From: Imbricaverruca yamaguchii | Lineage: Eukaryota > Arthropoda > Thecostraca > Neoverrucidae | Length of the DNA stretch: 64,000 nucleotides | NCBI GenBank assembly: GCA_034440575.1 | Contig: JAOTOL010001364.1 | Span: 329,501 to 393,500, forward strand | Direction of reading: 5' to 3' | The notes under the pieces: generated by a model | Databases searched by the model: none | Seen by the model: only the letters and a program-made list of their open reading frames with translations | Told to the model about the DNA's origin: nothing | Position numbers and translations under genes: made by a program | Shown: piece by piece, positions 11,125-22,089 of the stretch | Position numbering within the stretch: position 1 is the first letter of the stretch | Layout of the letters: each line of letters opens with the position of its first letter

Positions 11125-11516
11125 CCCAAACATGCACACACACACATACACAAACACGCAACACGCACATACACACATACACAAACACGCAACACGCACA
11201 TACACACATACACAAACACGCAACACGCACATACACACATACACAAACATGCAACACGCGCATGCACACATACACAAACACGCAACACGCACATACACAC
11301 ATACACAGACACGCAATACGCAACACTCATATACACACATACACAAGCACGCAACACGCGACACGCAGCATGCACATACTTACATACACAGACCCAAACA
11401 CGGGCATACTTACATACACAGACCCAAACACGCACATACTTACATACACAAGCACGCAATACGCAATACGCAAACACGCACATACTTGCATACACAAACA
11501 CGCAGCACGCACAGAT
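11125..11516. repeat. 31-bp minisatellite (CA/CG-rich)
   Basis: The unit contains ACACATACACAAACACGCAA followed by CACGCACATAC. It repeats with 31-bp spacing at the left and in shortened variants on the right (CAGACCCAAACACG with CATACTTACATACA). Its alternating purine-pyrimidine character would favour Z-DNA. The H-T-T-Y frames are artefacts. Confidence 0.9.
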
Positions 11517-11634
11517 CATAGCTCCACAGCACACACCATGTATGATGAGATAAGTCAAATATGACTGATGACATATGACGGATGCCCGGCATGACTGATG
11601 ACGTATGATGGATGTCAAGTATAACTAAACATAG

Positions 11635-11949
11635 AAGACGTTTAATCAGAGTTCTTTTCTGGGGTGACTTTATGAACCAGGGCCATATTGCTAAGCAGAG
11701 CTTGTTGCGTGAACTCTGGCCCCACCATCCAATCCATGCATTCCATATCTACGACATAATTTTGACCGAAGTATTACGTGCCGCCAATGCACCGACACGG
11801 CCGCCCGGTAGCTGGTCCCCGGCCTTGTCGGGCCAGCTGCCAACTGACACTCCCGGCCGGGGGCGCGTGAAGCGATTCGAACCCTGTCTTGCCAGGAGAA
11901 GGGACACAGTGCAGACCAGCGCTCTAACCAACTGAACTACCGGGGCGGC
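11635..11949 (-). mobile_element. tRNA-derived SINE, minus orientation
   Basis: The reverse complement begins GCCGCCCCGGTAGTTCAGTT (A box) and has the B box GGGTTCGAATCGC. The body shared by all four copies follows (CGGGAGTGTCAGTTGGCAGC, then CACGCAACAAGCTCTGCTTA). The tRNA-like head would supply an internal pol III promoter. Confidence 0.85.
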
Positions 11950-12008
11950 TGATTGCTCATACCGGACGTCAGGTATGGATGATGACGTATGACGGATGTT
12001 AAGTATGA

Positions 12009-12355
12009 GCCACCCCGGTAGCTCAGTTGGTTAGAGCGCTGGCCTGCATTGGTCTCCCCTGTACCGGCAACACAGGGTTCGAGTCGCTTCGCGTGCTCGC
12101 ATTTAGCCCCCGGCCGGGAGTGTCAGTTGGCAGCTGGCCCGATAAGGCCGGGGACCAGCTACCGGGCGGCCGTGTCGGTGCATTGGCGGCACGTTAAACT
12201 TTCGGTCTAAATTCTGCTGTTGAACTGGAGTTCATGGATCGGATGGTGGGGCCAGGGTTCACGCAACAAGCTCTGCTTAGCAATAGAACCCTGGTTCATA
12301 AAGCCACCCCAGCAGCAGTTCGGATTAAATTTATTTTTAAAAAAGAAGAAGAAAA
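12009..12355 (+). mobile_element. tRNA-derived SINE with AAGTATG target duplication
   Basis: It starts GCCACCCCGGTAGCTCAGTT, with A box TAGCTCAGTTGG and B box GGGTTCGAGTC, then the common body and an A-rich tail (AAAAAAGAAGAAGAAAAAA). AAGTATG stands just before the head (12001-12007) and again directly after the tail. A hairpin CAGGGTTC...GAACCCTG encloses the conserved CAACAAGCTCTGCTTAGCAA. Confidence 0.9.
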
Positions 12356-12769
12356 AAAGTATGGCTGATGACGTAGGATGGATGTCAGGTATGATGGATG
12401 ACATATGACTGATGTCAAGTAGACGGTTGGCACATGATGAATGTCAAGTATGACAACGACATGCCCTGGAATGTAACTTTTAGGCCTTTAGCGCCACTGA
12501 CATAATTGTCTATAGTATCAAATGACACCCTCTTCCATTGGTGGTGTCCCACACACCGTGCATGTCACCTAGCTGAAAAATTTGAGTATATTTGTGATGG
12601 TAGCATAATATTCCATGAGCTTAATTTCATGGCCTTTGCTAAAATTAATTGCATTCAGCTTTGGCTTTTGCGTTCGAGTTGGACTGGGGGTGTGCTAGTA
12701 GTTGGTTTTCGTATGTATTGAAAGATGCTAAAATTGGGACTGGAAATTTGCGGTCCCCGTATTAGTTTC

Positions 12770-13070
12770 TATGTTGGTGTCTATCTTAGTATATATATTG
12801 GTGCCTGTATTGGTGTCTATATTGGTGTCTATATTGGTGTTCATATCTAGGGGAGAGTGATCTTTTTAGGCGTGCCGGACCATAAAGGTTCTTTACGACG
12901 TAATATGACCGCAGTAGTCCAAGCCGCCTAAAACCTCAATAACTAAGTAACTATTTTGGTGTCCAAAATGTCGTCCATATTGGTGTCTATGCCGGCGTGC
13001 ATATCGATGTGCATATTGGTGTCTATGTTGATGTACATGCTGGTGTCTCCGCTGGTGTCTATGCTGATAT
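12770..13070. repeat. Degenerate TTGGTGTCTATA repeat in two blocks
   Basis: Blocks at about 12770-12850 and 12955-13070 are built from TTGGTGTCTATATTGGTGTC-like units of 12-18 bp with drift. A unique 100-bp stretch separates them. Confidence 0.8.
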
Positions 13071-13164
13071 CAAGTGCGCCACTCAGCCGGTAGATGGCAC
13101 GGCCGGCGCCTCTGGTCGAGTGCGGGCGGGGGGCGGTCAGCGGGAGGTGTGTCTTGTGTTGTAC

Positions 13165-13257
13165 CTTCAGGACCGGCGTGGTATACCGGCGGCAGCAGAA
13201 CACTGCCAGACCGGTGGCTATTGCTCTGTCTGTGCAGCCCACGACCGTGTATATGTA
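13165..13257 (-). CDS. Weak candidate 93-bp exon (phase 0/0)
   Basis: The minus strand has CACAATGCAG/TACATATAC and CTGAAG/GTACAA flanking 31 codons. They encode YIYTVVGCTDRAIATG and LAVFCCRRYTTPVLK. The phase (0 in, 0 out) would fit between exons 39342-39178 and 6143-6074. The acceptor lacks a good pyrimidine tract, and the surrounding frame is open further on both sides, so this may be chance. Confidence 0.25.
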
Positions 13258-13289
13258 CTGCATTGTGGCTAGTTTCGGTGGGGGTTCGT

Positions 13290-13826
13290 TAATTATATAA
13301 TCCACTTCAACAACAGAAATAATAATCAACTTCAACAAATAAATGCAGTGCATTCGAATTTCGAAGTTCGAATGCGTGCATAGCTTCGAATCAGAGATTT
13401 GCACGAATCAAATCTCTGAAACCGTGGCACCTGTTTCGACACACGTGCATGGGTCACAGCGAATGACTTGGAAGGCACTTGGATACAAGGTTTGGCACAG
13501 GAATGAGAAGTGGACGAGCTGATTTGTGCCGACAGTGTTCCGGCTCGCAAGCTACGGAACAAAAGAGCACCGGCTGAGTTGTGGGTCCGGTCCATGGCGC
13601 TTTACGTTTGCCGTAATTGACCGATCCACAATGATTCACAGAGCTGATTCTCCTAAAATAAACCAGCAATGTGACAACACTTTCTAGTTGGCCCAACACG
13701 GTGGGACAACACTTTCTCTAGTTGGCCCTTATGGCACCCTATGGTGTCGCAGTCTGCCGACATCACTTTCCCAGTGTGCCACTATCTCTGGTGGAAACGG
13801 AGCCAAACGTTCGTCATCTATCTGAA
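13290..13826. other. Unassigned interval
   Basis: No supported gene. Around 13350-13400 the motif TTCGAA with flanks occurs several times (CGAATTTCGAAGTTCGAA), a short clustered palindrome. Confidence 0.4.
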
Positions 13827-13866
13827 GAGAGACTGCACGGCCCCTTAGGGGGCCGTGCAGTCTCTC
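13827..13866. repeat. Perfect 18-bp inverted repeat (hairpin)
   Basis: GAGAGACTGCACGGCCCC at 13827-13844 and its exact reverse complement at 13849-13866 are separated by 4 bp. It sits directly at the left edge of the 21-bp minisatellite. Confidence 0.9.
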
Positions 13867-14490
13867 CACAGATAGCGGCTCAGTCTCCACAGATAGCGGC
13901 TCAGTCTCCACAGATAGCGGCTCAGTCTCCACAGATAGCGGCTCAGTCTCCACAGATAGCGGCTCAGTCTCCACAGATGGCGGCTCAGTCTCCACAGATA
14001 GCGGCTCAGTCTCCACAGATAGCGGCTCAGTCTCCACAGATAGCGGCTCAGTCTCCACAGATAGCGGCTCAGTCTCCACAGATAGCGGCTCAGTCTCCAC
14101 AGATAGCGGCTCAGTCTCCACAGATAGCGGCTCAGTCTCCACAGATAGCGGCTCAGTCTCCACAGATAGCGGCTCAGTCTCCACAGATGGCGGCTCAGTC
14201 TCCACAGATGGCGGCCTGGGCTCAGTCTCCACAGTGGCGGCTCAGTCTCCACAGATAGCGGCTCAGTCTCCACAGATGGCGGCTAGCAGATGGCGGCTCA
14301 GTCTCCACAGTGCGGCTCAGTCTCCACAGATGGCGGCTCAGTCTCCACAGATAGCGGCTCAGTCTCCACAGATGGGTAGTCTCCACAGATAGCGGCTCAG
14401 TCTCCACAGATAGCGGCTCAGTCTCCACAGATAGCGGCTCAGTCTCCACAGATAGCGGCTCAGTCTCCACAGATAGCGGCTCAGTCAACA
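13862..14490. repeat. 21-bp minisatellite, about 29 copies
   Basis: The unit reads CACAGATAGCGGCTCAGTCT plus C, with ATAG/ATGG variants. Because 21 is a multiple of three, the plus strand gives a clean seven-residue SPQIAAQ repeat and the minus strand an ETEPLSV repeat. From 14215 on, several units are shortened, which breaks both frames. No promoter, start context or splice evidence supports translation. Confidence 0.95.
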
Positions 14491-14527
14491 GGCACATAGT
14501 CGCTGTGGTGCTCAAATCATATGCGTC

Positions 14528-14555
14528 TCAGTAGATGATTTGAGCAGAAAGGAAA

Positions 14556-14606
<51 letters not shown>

Positions 14607-14830
14607 AAGAGAAAGAGAGAGAGAGAGAGAAAGAGAGAGTAGAGACAGCAAGAAAAGTTGGAGAGAAGGAGATAAAGATGAAGAGAAAGACAGCAAGATG
14701 GTGAGAAAGACAGCGAAATGGAGAGAAAGACAGCAAGATGGAGAGAAAGAGAGGAGAGAAAGAGGACAGAAACAGAGACGGAAAGAAAGACCTACGACAA
14801 AACGAGAAGAAGAGAAGCGAAGCCTACTGC
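14528..14830. repeat. Purine-rich (GA)n and GAGAAAGACAGCAAGATG repeat
   Basis: Pure (GA)n at about 14558-14592 passes into AAAGAGAAAGAGA and then an 18-bp unit GAGAAAGACAGCAAGATG repeated about four times (14680-14750). Confidence 0.9.
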
Positions 14831-15555
14831 GGAAATGTTGGTGCTGTTGCCCAAATATAGTAATATTTGCAAATATATAGAATTATACTGTGAATGTCGA
14901 CACCAAGGACAGATTGTCCTTGATGTCGTATCAAGAACAATCTGTCACTTTGCAAAAGGCGCATCCACCCAGAATACACTGCTGTACATCTGCCAGTATT
15001 TCTGTTTAGCGTGATTTTTGTTTCTGTTGGTATGAACATTGCTTCTTTGATTTTCCGCTGACTTTGTCTGGTGTAAAATACAAGTGTAGGGACATTTGTA
15101 TCTATCGTATGTCGGTGTCGGTGTTATCTCAGTCTACCGGATGTGCTGCGTCAAAGCTATGTTCGCCCGTGGCCTGTATTTGTGTAGTCCAGTAGTTTCG
15201 TGGCTGTATCAGCTGTATCGCATGTGTTCTTTACGTCTTTCTCCTACTTTGCTACTTCATCTACATGAACTTTAGGAGAATTCTTGCGAGTCATTCTATA
15301 CATCGGTCCTGGTTGTTTCATACTGCCGATCTTGTCCTTGGGATGAACGTGCAGTTGGGGGTAAATAATCCAAATGTTAACATGATATCATTTGTTTTAA
15401 CCGTACTGAGATGCAATGAACTGATGACGGCCCCGAAACGGGAATAAAACCAGTTTTCCTGAAAAAAAAAAACATTTTTTTATTACTAGGAGCTTCAACT
15501 AACCGTGATCGCAATCGATATATTCTCCGTAGTCACAAACATTAATGTGAATAGA
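14831..15555. other. Unassigned interval with a local inverted repeat
   Basis: No gene seen. Around 14900-14945, ACCAAGGACAGATTGTCCTT is followed by TCAAGAACAATCTGTC, giving overlapping imperfect inverted repeats. An A-rich stretch at 15462-15475 may be the tail of an unrecognised retroposon. Confidence 0.4.
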
Positions 15556-15559
15556 AGTT

Positions 15560-16525
15560 AGTTTTCTGGAAGGAGACAGTTTGATTCAAGATGCTCAACA
15601 TGTGTTCAAGTGGCCCAAGCAGTAAGGTTTTGAAATTTTCGGATGATTTTAAGGTCTTTAGGACAATAACAGGACACAATGAGCATATCTCGCTGCAAAA
15701 AGACTTAGATGATCTTGTGAAGTGGTCCGAAAAAATGGCAAATGAACTTTAATTTTGATAAGTGCAGAATCTTGCATGCAGGCAGGCAGCATATGAAGGC
15801 TCCACACTTGATGGGTGGTTAAGTACTAGCTGTGTCTCAGCGGGAGAAGGACTTAGGTGTTATTTCGAACACAAAATTGGTGGCATAAGAAGAGACCAAA
15901 AAAAGCCAGGAAGAAGGCACCAAGAATGCTTATGGCGATGAATATGAATGCATCATACACAGGAGAGGAAGTTATCAGGAAGCTTTGCTGTGCATATGTC
16001 TGGCCACATTTGGAATACTGTGTCCAAGCTTGGTTCCCTAGTTACGAAAAAGATTGTTTGGCTTTTAGAAAGGGTACAAAAGAGGGCAACACAAATGGTT
16101 AATGGTATAAGCAACCTGGCATATGAGGAAAGATTGAAGAAATTGAATATGTTTCACTTAGATATGTGAGTGGGATGAGCTCTCATCGAGACCTTTAAAT
16201 TTGCTCGTGGTCAGGAACAGAAATGATGCAATTAGAGGTCATGAAGATTAAAGTTAATCACAGCAGACAAAACCATGACAGACTTTCTTGACCAGCAGAG
16301 TAGTAGAACACTAACCAACTGCCAGAAACCATTGTCAGCATCTTGAACATCTTTGAAATAGCATAGACAATGATTCTAATAATAGAGGTTTGCTTTTCGG
16401 CATTTCAGAGAGGGTTCATCGGCGTATTTAGTGGGCAACTGGTTCGATGTCCTGAGTGCAATTAAGAATTCCCTTGTAACTCGAAGTTGCACTGCTCTTT
16501 CATGTCATTCTGTCTTTATGATGAT
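15560..16525 (+). pseudogene. Strongly decayed copy of the CR1-like LINE
   Basis: Pieces match the 0.9-3.0 kb LINE on the plus strand: GGAAGGAGACAGTTTGATTC, then a jump over motifs A and B to SSKVLKFSDDFKVFRTITG (motif C region), SEEVIRK-like and WPHLEYCVQAW, MVNGISNLAYEERLKKLNMF, and a decayed 3' end with ATGTCATTCTGTCTTTATG. It is full of frameshifts and lacks about 450 bp of the RT core. Unlike the first copy, it reads ATQMVNG without a frameshift. Confidence 0.85.
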
Positions 16526-16544
16526 GATGGAAATCGGTCGACTG

Positions 16545-16920
16545 TGAGTACATATGGTGCTGTGTGATGACCATGGGTAGTGTAGTGTAGTGTAGTGTAG
16601 TGTAGTGTAGTGTAGTGTAGTGTAGTGTAGTGTAGTGTAGTGTAGTGTAGTGTAGTGTAGTGTAGTGTAGTGTTCACAATAATACTGAGCACATAGACTG
16701 TGAGCACATACCACACTGCGATGACTATGGATAGTGTAGTGTAGTGTAGTGCTCACCGTACTACTGAGAACATCGAGTGTGAGCACATACCACGCTGCGA
16801 TGGCCATGGGTAGTGTGATGCAGCGCTCACCCTTGTACAGTGTATCAACTGCGAGTACATACGGCGCTGTACGGTGACTGTAGGTAGTGTAGTGGAGTGT
16901 AGTGTTGAATATATCGACTT
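16545..16920. repeat. (GTGTA)n pentamer inside a ~110-bp degenerate tandem repeat
   Basis: A run of about 20 TGTAG units lies at 16575-16672, with shorter runs near 16735 and 16890. The flanking sequence GAGCACATACCACACTGCGA recurs at about 110-bp spacing, so the pentamer grew inside one unit of a longer tandem repeat. Confidence 0.8.
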
Positions 16921-17274
16921 CGAATGCACCGATATAGTTTCTTTTTAAAACTTTGGCAGTGATAAATGCCAGCCTCTGGAGCTGGATTGCATTATGGAAA
17001 AGTGACGTTAAACCGGCTTATTTGACCATTATTTGTTATTTGGCAGTTAAGAAGATTTGAGTAGAGAGAGAGAGAGAGAGTGCTGGCTGATGGTATTATG
17101 TTAGAGTGCCAGCTTCACCATGATGATGGGCATGATAAATGACCAAGGGACTGTCAGAAAATGAAATATTGCCCCCACCTGCGGTGCTAACTGCTCTTGC
17201 ATACGTAGCAAATCGAACATGACCAAAATGTTTTCACACATGTTAATGGAACACAACCGTGCTGTTCCATCCAC

Positions 17275-18195
17275 GTTCTGCCCGTTTTCTGTTTGTGCTT
17301 TCTCCGTGTTCTTTCCGTGTTCTCGTGTTCTCTCCGTCTTATGCCCGTGTTATGTCTGTTCGGTCCGTGTTCTACCCATGTTCTACCAGTGTTCTGCTCG
17401 TGTTCTGCCAGTGTTCTGACCATGTCCTGCCTCTGTTCTGCAGGTACTCTGACCGTGTTGTCTGTTCTGTCAGTGTTCTGTCCGTGTTCTGCCGGTTTCT
17501 CTTCGTGTTCTGTCCGTGTTCTGCCAGTGTTCTCCTAGTGTCCTGTCCGTGTTCTGCCGGCGTTATGCTTGTGTTCTGTCCGTGTTTTTCCGTGTTATGT
17601 CTGTTCTGTCCGTTTTCTGTCCGTGTTCTGCCGGTGTTCTCCTCGTGTTCTGCCCGTGTCCTGTCCGTGTTCTGCCGGCATTCTCCTCGTGTTCTTGCTC
17701 GTGTTCTGCCAATGTTCTGTCCGTGTTCTATGCGTTTTCTGCCGGTGTTCTCCTCGTGTTCTGTCTGTGTTCTGTCCGCATTCTCCTCGTGCTCCTGACG
17801 TGTTCTGCCCGTGTCCTGTCCATGTTCTCGTGTTCTGCCCGTGTCCTGTCCGTTTTCTGCCGGCATTCTCCTCGTGTTCTTGCTCGTGTTCTGCCAATGT
17901 TCTGTCCGTGTTCTATGCGTTTTCTGCCGGTGTTCTCCTCGTGTTCTGTCTGTGTTCTGTCCGCATTCTCCTCGTGTTCCTGACGTGTTCTGCCCGTGTC
18001 CTGTCCGTTTTCTGCCGGTGTTCTCCTCGTGTTCTGTCTGTGTTCTGTCCGTATTCTCCTCGTGCTCCTGACGTGTTCTGCCCGTGTCCTGTCCATGTTC
18101 TCGTGTTCTGCCCGTGTCCTGTCCGTTTTCTGCCGGCATTCTCCCCGTGTTCTGTCCGTGTTCCGGCCGTGTTCCGGCCGTGTTCCGGCCCGCCA
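17275..18195. repeat. Degenerate GTGTTCTGTCC minisatellite with ~185-bp higher-order repeat
   Basis: About 920 bp is built from GTGTTCTGYCC/GTGTTCTGCCG units of 12-18 bp. A longer block starting CCGGCATTCTCCTCGTGTTC at 17675 recurs at 17860, a period of 185 bp, and part of it recurs again near 18012. Minus-strand frames read as E-H-G-Q-N-T-G-R-T, clearly repeat artefacts. Confidence 0.9.
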
Positions 18196-18492
18196 GCTGG
18201 CCAGTATTGTCAGCTTGATCGTGACGTATGAGGCTGTTTTTCCGCCCAGCTGCCACGCCATCCACGGCCAGAACGCTCGGCTCCGTCTCCGCTTGTCACC
18301 AGAAAGACTGGCTGGTGTTATTTGCGGCACCCATCCTGAGTAGCGACTGTGGCACGGTAAACAAGCCACACCCCAGTCATCCTCCGGCGGCCAAGGTCAC
18401 CCGAGAGGGAACAATCCTGACTGACGCGGAAAATAGAGCGGAAAAGTAAGAAGGAGGGAGGGACAGAAATACACACGCGAAGAGTGTATATA

Positions 18493-19200
<708 letters not shown>

Positions 19201-19203
19201 TTC

Positions 19204-19450
19204 ATTCAGAAAACAGCATACTTCGTGTTCATATGCTTTTTTGAAAGGCTATTAAATCGCACGATGATGGTCCGTTCTTTTGAAGAAGCTGCACGTAAAA
19301 TAGTGCCTATGTACTCGCATTCATGTAGCGTTTCGTTAGGACATCTAACATCTTCATACATACAGATAAGACACGTAGCGTTTCGATCTGTTGAGCGACA
19401 GGAAAGCGAGATAACGCCAATGCGATGGGTTCTCATTGGAATAACATGAG
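19204..19450 (-). repeat. Dispersed repeat copy A (unknown element, coding relic)
   Basis: The minus strand encodes NETLHECEYIGTILRAASSK, then [14 protein letters not shown]. The plus-strand stretch 21465-21632 encodes a clearly related NETLRECDNIGTILHAVSSQ and [14 protein letters not shown]. The two are about 2.2 kb apart in inverted orientation with obvious nucleotide similarity. I do not recognise the protein. Upstream on the minus strand the frame stays open to 19757 without a known motif. Confidence 0.6.
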
Positions 19451-19766
19451 AAATTGGCATTTTTATCGTTGTACTTTTTCCGATATCGGTACGCCGGACA
19501 GCTCCAATGTCCACAGCATTGCTTGGCAACCACTGAGCAGATTGCCGTGAAACAAAAACCCCTATGTAGCCAACATGATTACAAAGCTCGACAGTGTATG
19601 CCAATTTGCTGCATGTGGCACGTGCACTCTGTGTAACTGTGGAAACAAAAAGCAGTAGTTTCCATCGTTTTTCACGATTGTGTCTGGGATTGAGAACGGT
19701 GGAATTGGGCGCAACGTCGTAGTTTCTGTTACTCGGCTCTACGTACCGACTACACATTTCCTATTC

Positions 19767-20214
19767 ACCACCGACTCTCACCACCGACTCTCACCATCGA
19801 CTCTCACCGCCGACTCTCACCACCGACTCTCACCACCGACTCTCACCGCCGACTCTCACCACCGACTCTCACCACCGACTCTCACCGCCGACTCTCACCA
19901 TCGACTCTCACCACCGACTCTCACCACCGAATCTCACCACCGACTCTCACCACCGACTCTCACCACCGACTCTCACCGCCGACTCTCACCACCGACTCTC
20001 ACCACCGACTCTCACCACCGACTCTCACCACCGACTCTCACCACCGACTCTCACCACCGACTCTCACCACCGACTCTCACCACCGACTCTCACCACCGAC
20101 TCTCACCACCGACTCTCACCACCGACTCTCACCACCGACTCTCACCACCGACTCTCACCACCGACTCTCACCACCGACTCTCACCACCGACTCTCGCCAC
20201 CAACTCCCCCCACC
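19767..20214. repeat. 13-bp minisatellite, about 34 copies
   Basis: The unit CTCACCACCGACT varies at one or two positions (CCGCCG, CCATCG). The 13-residue DSHHRLSPPTLTT frame is an artefact of a stop-free unit. Confidence 0.95.
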
Positions 20215-20226
20215 GACTCCGGCCGC

Positions 20227-20322
20227 GTAACGGTGGGGAGTTATTGTAACGGTGGGGAGTTATTGTAACGATGGGGAGTTATTGTAACGGTGGGGAGTTA
20301 TTGTAACGGTGGGGAGTTATTG
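20227..20322. repeat. 19-bp repeat, 5 copies
   Basis: Five copies of GTAACGGTGGGGAGTTATT (one with GTAACGAT) directly follow the 13-bp array after about 12 bp. Confidence 0.95.
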
Positions 20323-20545
20323 TGACACGATTAGGTACCTGTTGTGATCGTTGAAAAACGGCTCGGTTTCCACTTCATTACTGGGCCTATCACAGATCAT
20401 TGTGGGCCAAGATCATCAGGTACGGATAGCGCAGGTTGCTCTAACGCTCACGGTATCTTCAGATTGTCTTTGCGACGGGTCGTTTGATCGTAATCGGTAA
20501 TCATAAATACCCCAGTCGGCATTTTTACGCATAAGATTGAACGCA

Positions 20546-20581
20546 GTCCCCTATTCAATTTCGTAAAATTGAATAGGGGAC
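20546..20581. repeat. Perfect 16-bp inverted repeat
   Basis: GTCCCCTATTCAATTT (20546-20561) is followed after 4 bp by its exact reverse complement (20566-20581). The right arm runs straight into the GGGGACC array. Confidence 0.9.
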
Positions 20582-20662
20582 AAGGGAAGGGGACCGGGGA
20601 AGGGGACCGGGGAAGGGGACCGGGGAAGGGGACCGGGGAAGGGGACCGGGGAAGGGGACCTC
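20581..20662 (+). repeat. 13-bp G-rich array with G-quadruplex potential
   Basis: About six copies of GGGGACCGGGGAA put four-G runs every 2-3 bases on the plus strand. Confidence 0.9.
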
Positions 20663-21326
20663 TCTCTCCTCTCTGCATTCCATTTTCCTTTCTCTTTGTT
20701 CAATGTTTCTTTAATAAACGAAGCGGGATATTTGAAATCAACATAGCAAGATCGTTTAAGGTATACAGGCATGCACACATCAAATTGGGCGCATGTACCC
20801 AACTATATTTCTTTAGAAAAAAAGTGTGTCTCAAGATTCGCCGATCAATGTGATTAACTTCCCCTCATGCCAAATCATTCAGCTGGATCACATTAACCAA
20901 GGTAGTTAAGAAGCATATCACCAACCATCACTGCAGTGAATCTCCATTCGGTTGGAGACGATGTGGTTACGTTGTGTGAGGTGATGGTATTTTAGGGTTT
21001 TCGTCCTTCTTCGTGCAATTTTTTCCGGTGAATATTAAAGCTTGTTTAATGTATTCCAGGCGTCAAAATTCCTTTCAAACATTCCGCAACGCGAAATGGA
21101 CGGCTTCCAGTACACATATACACACGAATGAACAAAAGTAGATCCACACTATCACTCAGGTTTTCATGAGCACAGGTAGTGCATAGCCAGTAGCAGTCTC
21201 CTATGCCCTTGGGGAAAGTCGTTGCACATCATAAAGAGACAGCGTCCACCTCATGTCCTCATGTTTATGTGTATATAATTGAGAAGGTGCATGGCGTGAC
21301 CGTGTAGTATATTACCGGCGAAAGCA
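20663..21326. other. Unassigned interval
   Basis: No gene, RNA gene or repeat supported. Confidence 0.4.
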
Positions 21327-21632
21327 TTGCTATCTAAGAAGTACCCACATATCGAGATCTACGTGTGTGTTGGAGCAAGGCAAGATAAAATGTCCATTGT
21401 TGAAGCTCAAATCACATTCGATGCGATCGAAAAGCTTGGGAATGTATTATTTTTTATAGTGTGCCTTATCCGGATGTCTGCAGGTGTTGGATATTCTAAC
21501 GAAACGTTACGCGAATGCGATAATATAGGAACAATTTTACATGCAGTTTCTTCACAAGAACGGACCACCATCAGGCGATTTCACAGCCTCTCAAAGAGAC
21601 ACATGAACACGAAGTATGCTGTTTTTCAATAA
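21327..21632 (+). repeat. Dispersed repeat copy B (unknown element, coding relic)
   Basis: This is a 101-residue frame whose last 50 residues match copy A on the opposite strand at 19.2-19.45 kb ([27 protein letters not shown]). Similarity ends shortly after the stop. I do not recognise the family. The Penelope-like relic 0.5 kb downstream on the same strand could be part of the same element. Confidence 0.55.
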
Positions 21633-21775
21633 AACATGCACTAAAGATATTCTATTCCCAACATTTACTAAGGTATATATATATATATGTATGTATCCAT
21701 CGAGAAGCATGAACGAGGATGGATGATGAAAACTAACAATTACATGGAGATTACGTGGACCGTGGATTGCGCAGG

Positions 21776-22045
21776 AGACGTGAGGAGTACAGTGTCCGAC
21801 ACGTGAGGAGTACAGTGTCCGAGACGTGAGGAGTACAGTGTCCGACACGTGAGGAGTACAGTGTCCGACACGTGAGGAGTACAGTGTCCGACACGTGAGG
21901 AGTACAGTGTCCGAGACGTGAGGAGTACAGTGTCCGACACGTGAGGAGTACAGTGTCCGACACGTGAGGAGTACAGTGTCCGACACGTGAGGAGTACAGT
22001 GTCCGACATACGGATCACAGTACAGTGTCCGACATACGGATCACA
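21776..22045. repeat. 23-bp minisatellite, about 10 copies
   Basis: The unit GACACGTGAGGAGTACAGTG plus TCC alternates with a GAGACGTG variant. The last two units change to GACATACGGATCACAGTACA. Each unit junction forms the palindrome GTGTCCGACAC. Confidence 0.95.
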
Positions 22046-22089
22046 GTACAGTAGGTCGGCCATTTCACACGGCCAGAGCGACACTGACA

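Larger units (their letters stand above)
11545..12460. repeat. ~30-bp satellite (GATGACGTATGACGGATGTC) interrupted by two SINEs
   Basis: Units containing GATGACGTATGACGGATGT and CAAGTATGACTG-like sequence occur at 11545-11630, 11950-12008 and 12356-12450. The two gaps are filled by SINEs in opposite orientation. The satellite therefore pre-dates both insertions. Confidence 0.75.

Noticed and set aside
12009..12100. Functional tRNA gene at the SINE head
   Set aside because: A and B boxes are present, but the acceptor and anticodon stems do not close into a tRNA and four dispersed copies share a long non-tRNA body. It is a SINE.
13722..14258. 178-residue SPQIAAQ repeat protein and its antisense ETEPLSV frame
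   Set aside because: The clean seven-residue period follows from a 21-bp unit. Both strands are equally open, and the array decays with frame-breaking deletions at its right end.
17372..18265. 297-residue minus-strand EHGQNTGRT frame
   Set aside because: Repeat translation of the GTGTTCTG array, with frames on both strands equally open.
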